DNA of 8,674 nt from Candidatus Fermentithermobacillaceae bacterium UBA3907 (lineage in GTDB: Bacteria; Bacillota; Sulfobacillia; Fermentithermobacillales; Fermentithermobacillaceae), in NCBI GenBank assembly GCA_002391545.1, contig DGFF01000042.1:20048-28721 (forward strand), read 5' to 3'. The notes beneath the pieces were generated by a model that made no database searches, was not told where the DNA came from, and saw only the letters and a program-made list of their open reading frames with translations. Each line of letters opens with the position of its first letter. Position 1 is the first letter of the stretch. Position numbers and translations under genes: made by a program. Shown here piece by piece: positions 6,217 to 8,674 of the stretch.

Positions 6217-7410
6217 GTGAAGGGATCTAATCTGGAGTCTACCTGGGAGAATTACATTATCAAAGGTGCGGAAATATACACTGGTGACAGATTGCCATTT
6301 AAGGGATATGTTGAGGTATCTGGGGGCAAGATCGTCGATGTTGGGCGAGGTGACCCTGAAGATGAATCGAGAGTATCGTCTGTGGTCGACTTAGATGGTT
6401 ATAAGGTGATTCCAGGACTTATAGATCTTCATATACATGGATATTTAGGTTGCGATGTAGCAGATTGCAGTTGGGACACTTTGTTGCTTCTAGCCCAAAG
6501 TTTGGCGGAAGTAGGAACCACTTCTTTTCTCCCGACTCTTGGTGCTATGCCTGCGGATTGTATCGAAGACGTTGTAACACAGGTCAAAAAAGCTATGGGA
6601 ATTGGTGGGGGAGGGAGGGCTGAGATATTAGGCCTTCACCTCGAAGGACCTTTTCTGAACCCTGAAAAACGAGGCGCAATGCGTGAGGACTATCTGCTCC
6701 AACCTTCTCTCGATTTGATCTCCAAATGGTTCCAATTGAGTGAAGGCACGTTGAATCGGGTGACGCTGGCACCTGAGATTAGAGGGGCTAGAGAGGTAAT
6801 ATCGTTCCTAGTAGAAAAAGGAGTAATCGTAGCAGCCGGACATACTATGGCAACTTATGAGCAAACTTTGGACGCAATATCGCAAGGGGTTAGGGTGGCC
6901 AACCACACTTATAACGCTATGAGGGGATTTCATCATAGAGATCCAGGTATAATTGGGGCGGTCTTTTCAGATAGTCGGATATGGGCTGAGGTCATATGCG
7001 ATGGAGTTCACGTGCACCCAGGCGCAGTTACGGCTCTCTTGGCAGCCAAAGGCACGGAAAAGACTTGTTTGGTAAGTGATGCCATTGCTCCTTCTGGCTT
7101 AGGGCCAGGCTTATATAATTCCTTAGGTAGTGATATTATTGTAGACGAAGAAGGTAGAGCGTGCCTCGCTGATGGCACCTTGGGAGGCAGCACGTCTACT
7201 TTAATGGACTGCGTCATAAACGTTATGAGATGGACGAAAGAACCACTAGAGCGGGTGCTTCCCATGGCCACTGTGAATCCATCAGAAATAAGTGGCGTGT
7301 CTCATCGAAAGGGGACGCTGACTCCAGGAAAAGACGCAGACTTTGTAGTGCTAGATAACTGTAATGAGGTAGTGTTTACGGTGGTAGGTGGACAGGGCCC
7401 ACAAAGGTAG
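6217..7410 (+). CDS. nagA: N-acetylglucosamine-6-phosphate deacetylase NagA
   Basis: It removes acetate from GlcNAc-6-phosphate to give glucosamine-6-phosphate in the cytoplasm, in amino-sugar catabolism and cell-wall recycling. The 397 residues match the family. Seen in order: PGLIDLHIHG with H72 and H74 (the HxH of two-metal NagA enzymes such as that of Bacillus, unlike E. coli), LHLEGPFLNPEKRGA with metal ligand E143, AAGHT with H209, NHTYNAM with H230 followed by HHRDPG, CDGVHVHP with substrate-contacting H265, SDAIAPSG with catalytic D288, and ADGTLGGS. THLFNAM, the usual form of the fourth block, is altered but keeps its His. GTG is the start: AAGGTGGTGA (6200-6209) is an excellent ribosome site seven bases upstream, and an in-frame TGA sits at 6211. 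It is the middle gene of the MFS-nagA-membrane protein operon. No nagB or kinase is present here. Confidence 0.95.
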   Translation: MKGSNLESTWENYIIKGAEIYTGDRLPFKGYVEVSGGKIVDVGRGDPEDESRVSSVVDLDGYKVIPGLIDLHIHGYLGCDVADCSWDTLLLLAQSLAEVGTTSFLPTLGAMPADCIEDVVTQVKKAMGIGGGGRAEILGLHLEGPFLNPEKRGAMREDYLLQPSLDLISKWFQLSEGTLNRVTLAPEIRGAREVISFLVEKGVIVAAGHTMATYEQTLDAISQGVRVANHTYNAMRGFHHRDPGIIGAVFSDSRIWAEVICDGVHVHPGAVTALLAAKGTEKTCLVSDAIAPSGLGPGLYNSLGSDIIVDEEGRACLADGTLGGSTSTLMDCVINVMRWTKEPLERVLPMATVNPSEISGVSHRKGTLTPGKDADFVVLDNCNEVVFTVVGGQGPQR

Positions 7411-7447
7411 TTTTGTCGTTAATTAGCAAGGATTGGTAGTGAGGTAA

Positions 7448-7924
7448 GTGAAATTAGCTGCATATGGATTTCTACCTACAGGCTTTGCGGTTATAATATC
7501 TTTTTCGTTGGCTAAGTGGGGCTTCAAGAACTTATACTATGTCTCGCAATTGCTTCCTCTTTTTATGGTTTTTTACCTGACGTTAGCATGGTTTATACAC
7601 TTGAGGCAAACGTCTTTTCTTGTATCGCCAAGACAGACCAGAAAGCCTGTGGATGCCCTTGGGCACCATGAACCGGACATGGCGCGGCAATTACCCGAGG
7701 ACAAATCGTCTGGAGAAGAACTTTTGCATGTTCGCGATGAACACGGGCTGATTTTTCGTGAGCAGAGCACTGACGCTATCCAAGATGCGGAAAAAAGACG
7801 GCGTGAGTTTTCGCCTGATGCCGCTCAAACGACGATAAAAATACTTTTGTGGTCTGCGTGTCAAATTGGTTTGTTGGCGACCATTCTATACCACTGGTTG
7901 GGGATTGGTTCGGTTTTCTACTAG
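7448..7924 (+). CDS. Unrecognised 158-residue membrane protein with a central charged domain
   Basis: I do not recognise a family. Three hydrophobic stretches are visible: residues about 5-22 and 34-52 (a hairpin near the N-terminus) and 131-152 near the C-terminus. Between them lies a soluble segment (53-128) rich in Arg, Asp, Glu and His, including a run of alternating charges around residues 113-121. The N-terminal GTG is bounded by an in-frame TAA at 7445 and has only GAGG (7441-7444) at a short three-base spacing, so translation may be weak or coupled. The gene lies 37 bases after nagA and before the terminator hairpin, so it is probably the last gene of that operon. The central part is somewhat richer in G+C (about 52% over 7681-7740) than its surroundings. 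A small accessory or envelope protein is possible; no function is proposed. Confidence 0.65.
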   Translation: MKLAAYGFLPTGFAVIISFSLAKWGFKNLYYVSQLLPLFMVFYLTLAWFIHLRQTSFLVSPRQTRKPVDALGHHEPDMARQLPEDKSSGEELLHVRDEHGLIFREQSTDAIQDAEKRRREFSPDAAQTTIKILLWSACQIGLLATILYHWLGIGSVFY

Positions 7925-7950
7925 GTCTGTCTCAAAAAAGAGGTAGTTAA

Positions 7951-7980
7951 GAGGGAGTGCTATATAGATAGCGCTCCCTC
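7951..7980. terminator. Bidirectional terminator between convergent operons
   Basis: GAGGGAGTGCTAT (7951-7963) pairs with ATAGCGCTCCCTC (7968-7980), a 13-bp stem with one G-T wobble and the four-base loop ATAG. It is 26 bases past the stop of the 158-residue gene and seven bases past the stop of the convergent ABC ATPase gene. T-rich sequence follows on the + side (TTCTTT); on the - side TTAACTACC and then CTCTTTTTT follow. It can serve both units. Confidence 0.85.
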
Positions 7981-7987
7981 TTCTTTG

Positions 7988-8674
7988 CTATAGCATTGCA
8001 TAGGTATTATTCATCGCAACTGGATTTTTCAACATCATCTTGTACTGCTCAATTTCTGCGTTGTTAGCTAAGACAAAATGTCCATCGTCGATCTCTGTCC
8101 ATTTAGGTTTATCTATCGAGTAGTCATGGCAGCTTGGGTCATATATGAGTATCTGCTTTTTCTTCTCGATTCGAGGGTCCGGAATTGGAACAGCCGACAA
8201 TAGAGCTCGTGTGTATGGGTGAAGTGGGGAACTGAAAAGTTTTTCTGTCTCGGCTAGTTCCACAATTTGTCCTTTGTGTATGACAGCCACCCGGTCTGCT
8301 ATAAATCTTACTACCGAGAGGTCGTGTGAAATAAAGAGATATGTCAGACCCTTATTCTTTTGAAGATCTGACAGTAAGTTGAGGATCTGCGCTCTAATAG
8401 ACACGTCCAAAGAAGATATAGGTTCGTCGGCTATAATGAATTCAGGTTCCATAATGAGCGCTCTGGCTATACCAATTCTTTGTCTTTGTCCGCCTGAGAA
8501 CTCATGAGGGAAACGGGATGCGAATTCGGGCAGAAGCCCTACGTCCAGAAGGGCTTTCTCAACTTTTCTTTTCCTATCTTCTTCGTCTTTGAAGCCCTTG
8601 ATATTGTAAAGCCCTTCAGATACGATGTAGTCTACCTTGGCTCTTTCATTGAGAGATGCCATGGGATCTTGGAA
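7988..8674 (-). CDS. Oligopeptide/dipeptide ABC transporter ATP-binding protein, OppF/DppF type (partial, 5' end outside)
   Basis: The C-terminal 228 residues of the cytoplasmic ATPase that powers peptide import with partner permeases, binding protein and second ATPase, presumably encoded to the right. The frame stays open to the edge and begins in FQDPMASLN, the Q-loop, so Walker A and about 90-100 N-terminal residues are missing. Visible parts (fragment numbering) are the signature FSGGQRQRIGIARAL (59-73), Walker B FIIADEP with D83 and E84, the D-loop SSLD (87-90), the switch histidine in ISHDLS (H117), and HPYTRALLSAVPIPDP (152-167), diagnostic of the Opp/Dpp subfamily. An ATG at 8662 lies within the Q-loop and is not the true start. 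The final 60 residues, after PDPRIEKKK, are the usual divergent C-terminus. It could also serve another substrate of the same subfamily, such as nickel or oligosaccharides. Confidence 0.93.
   Translation of the reverse strand, partial: FQDPMASLNERAKVDYIVSEGLYNIKGFKDEEDRKRKVEKALLDVGLLPEFASRFPHEFSGGQRQRIGIARALIMEPEFIIADEPISSLDVSIRAQILNLLSDLQKNKGLTYLFISHDLSVVRFIADRVAVIHKGQIVELAETEKLFSSPLHPYTRALLSAVPIPDPRIEKKKQILIYDPSCHDYSIDKPKWTEIDDGHFVLANNAEIEQYKMMLKNPVAMNNTYAML

Noticed and set aside
7008..7770. - strand frames inside nagA and the 158-residue gene (87 and 65 codons)
   Set aside because: The first is antisense to catalytic NagA motifs. The second is short, without a ribosome site, and ends within the opposite gene.

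Overview
This window looks like chromosomal DNA of an AT-leaning (low-to-mid 40s % GC by eye) anaerobic bacterium that lives on amino acids and peptides. Gene content (RibU under an FMN riboswitch, an N-acyl-D-amino-acid deacylase, an MFS-NagA operon, an Opp/Dpp ATPase), frequent GTG starts and tight operons would suit Synergistota or a clostridium-like Firmicute. The assignment is inference from gene content, not from a marker gene.

Left part (1-2279, + strand). The C-terminal tail of an unrecognised gene ends at 130. A 226-base gap follows, with an isolated hairpin (201-227) and a likely promoter (317-345). A complete FMN riboswitch (357-472) and its intrinsic terminator (491-522) come next. 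The 5' strand of the aptamer's closing stem can instead pair perfectly with the 5' arm of the terminator, so a full transcriptional OFF switch can be read from sequence. It controls ribU (riboflavin ECF transporter S component) and, 25 bases downstream with no visible terminator, an MtnA-type aldose-1-phosphate isomerase homologue. That enzyme keeps the catalytic Cys and Asp but has Gln in place of the Arg of the family's RGAPAIG loop.

Middle (2276-4649, - strand). A two-gene operon encodes a CPBP-type membrane protein whose protease motifs are substituted at key positions, then an N-acyl-D-amino-acid deacylase with all metal-site residues. Its 3' end meets the isomerase gene tail-to-tail, both stop codons lying in one TTAA palindrome.

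A divergent intergenic region (4650-4861) holds a TATAAT box, a 10-bp palindrome and a perfect 8-bp inverted repeat with half-sites two helical turns apart.

Right part (4862-7924, + strand). An operon encodes a 12-segment MFS transporter, N-acetylglucosamine-6-phosphate deacetylase (nagA) and an unrecognised 158-residue protein with three membrane segments. A strong hairpin at 7951-7980 separates it from a convergent oligopeptide/dipeptide ABC ATPase gene (- strand) that runs off the right edge and lacks its Walker A end.

Functional theme (inference): salvage of small molecules. Riboflavin uptake sits on the left. The deacylase, NagA and the peptide transporter could jointly recover acylated D-amino acids, amino sugars and peptides, for example from cell-wall debris. 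No mobile element, CRISPR array, tRNA or rRNA was seen.
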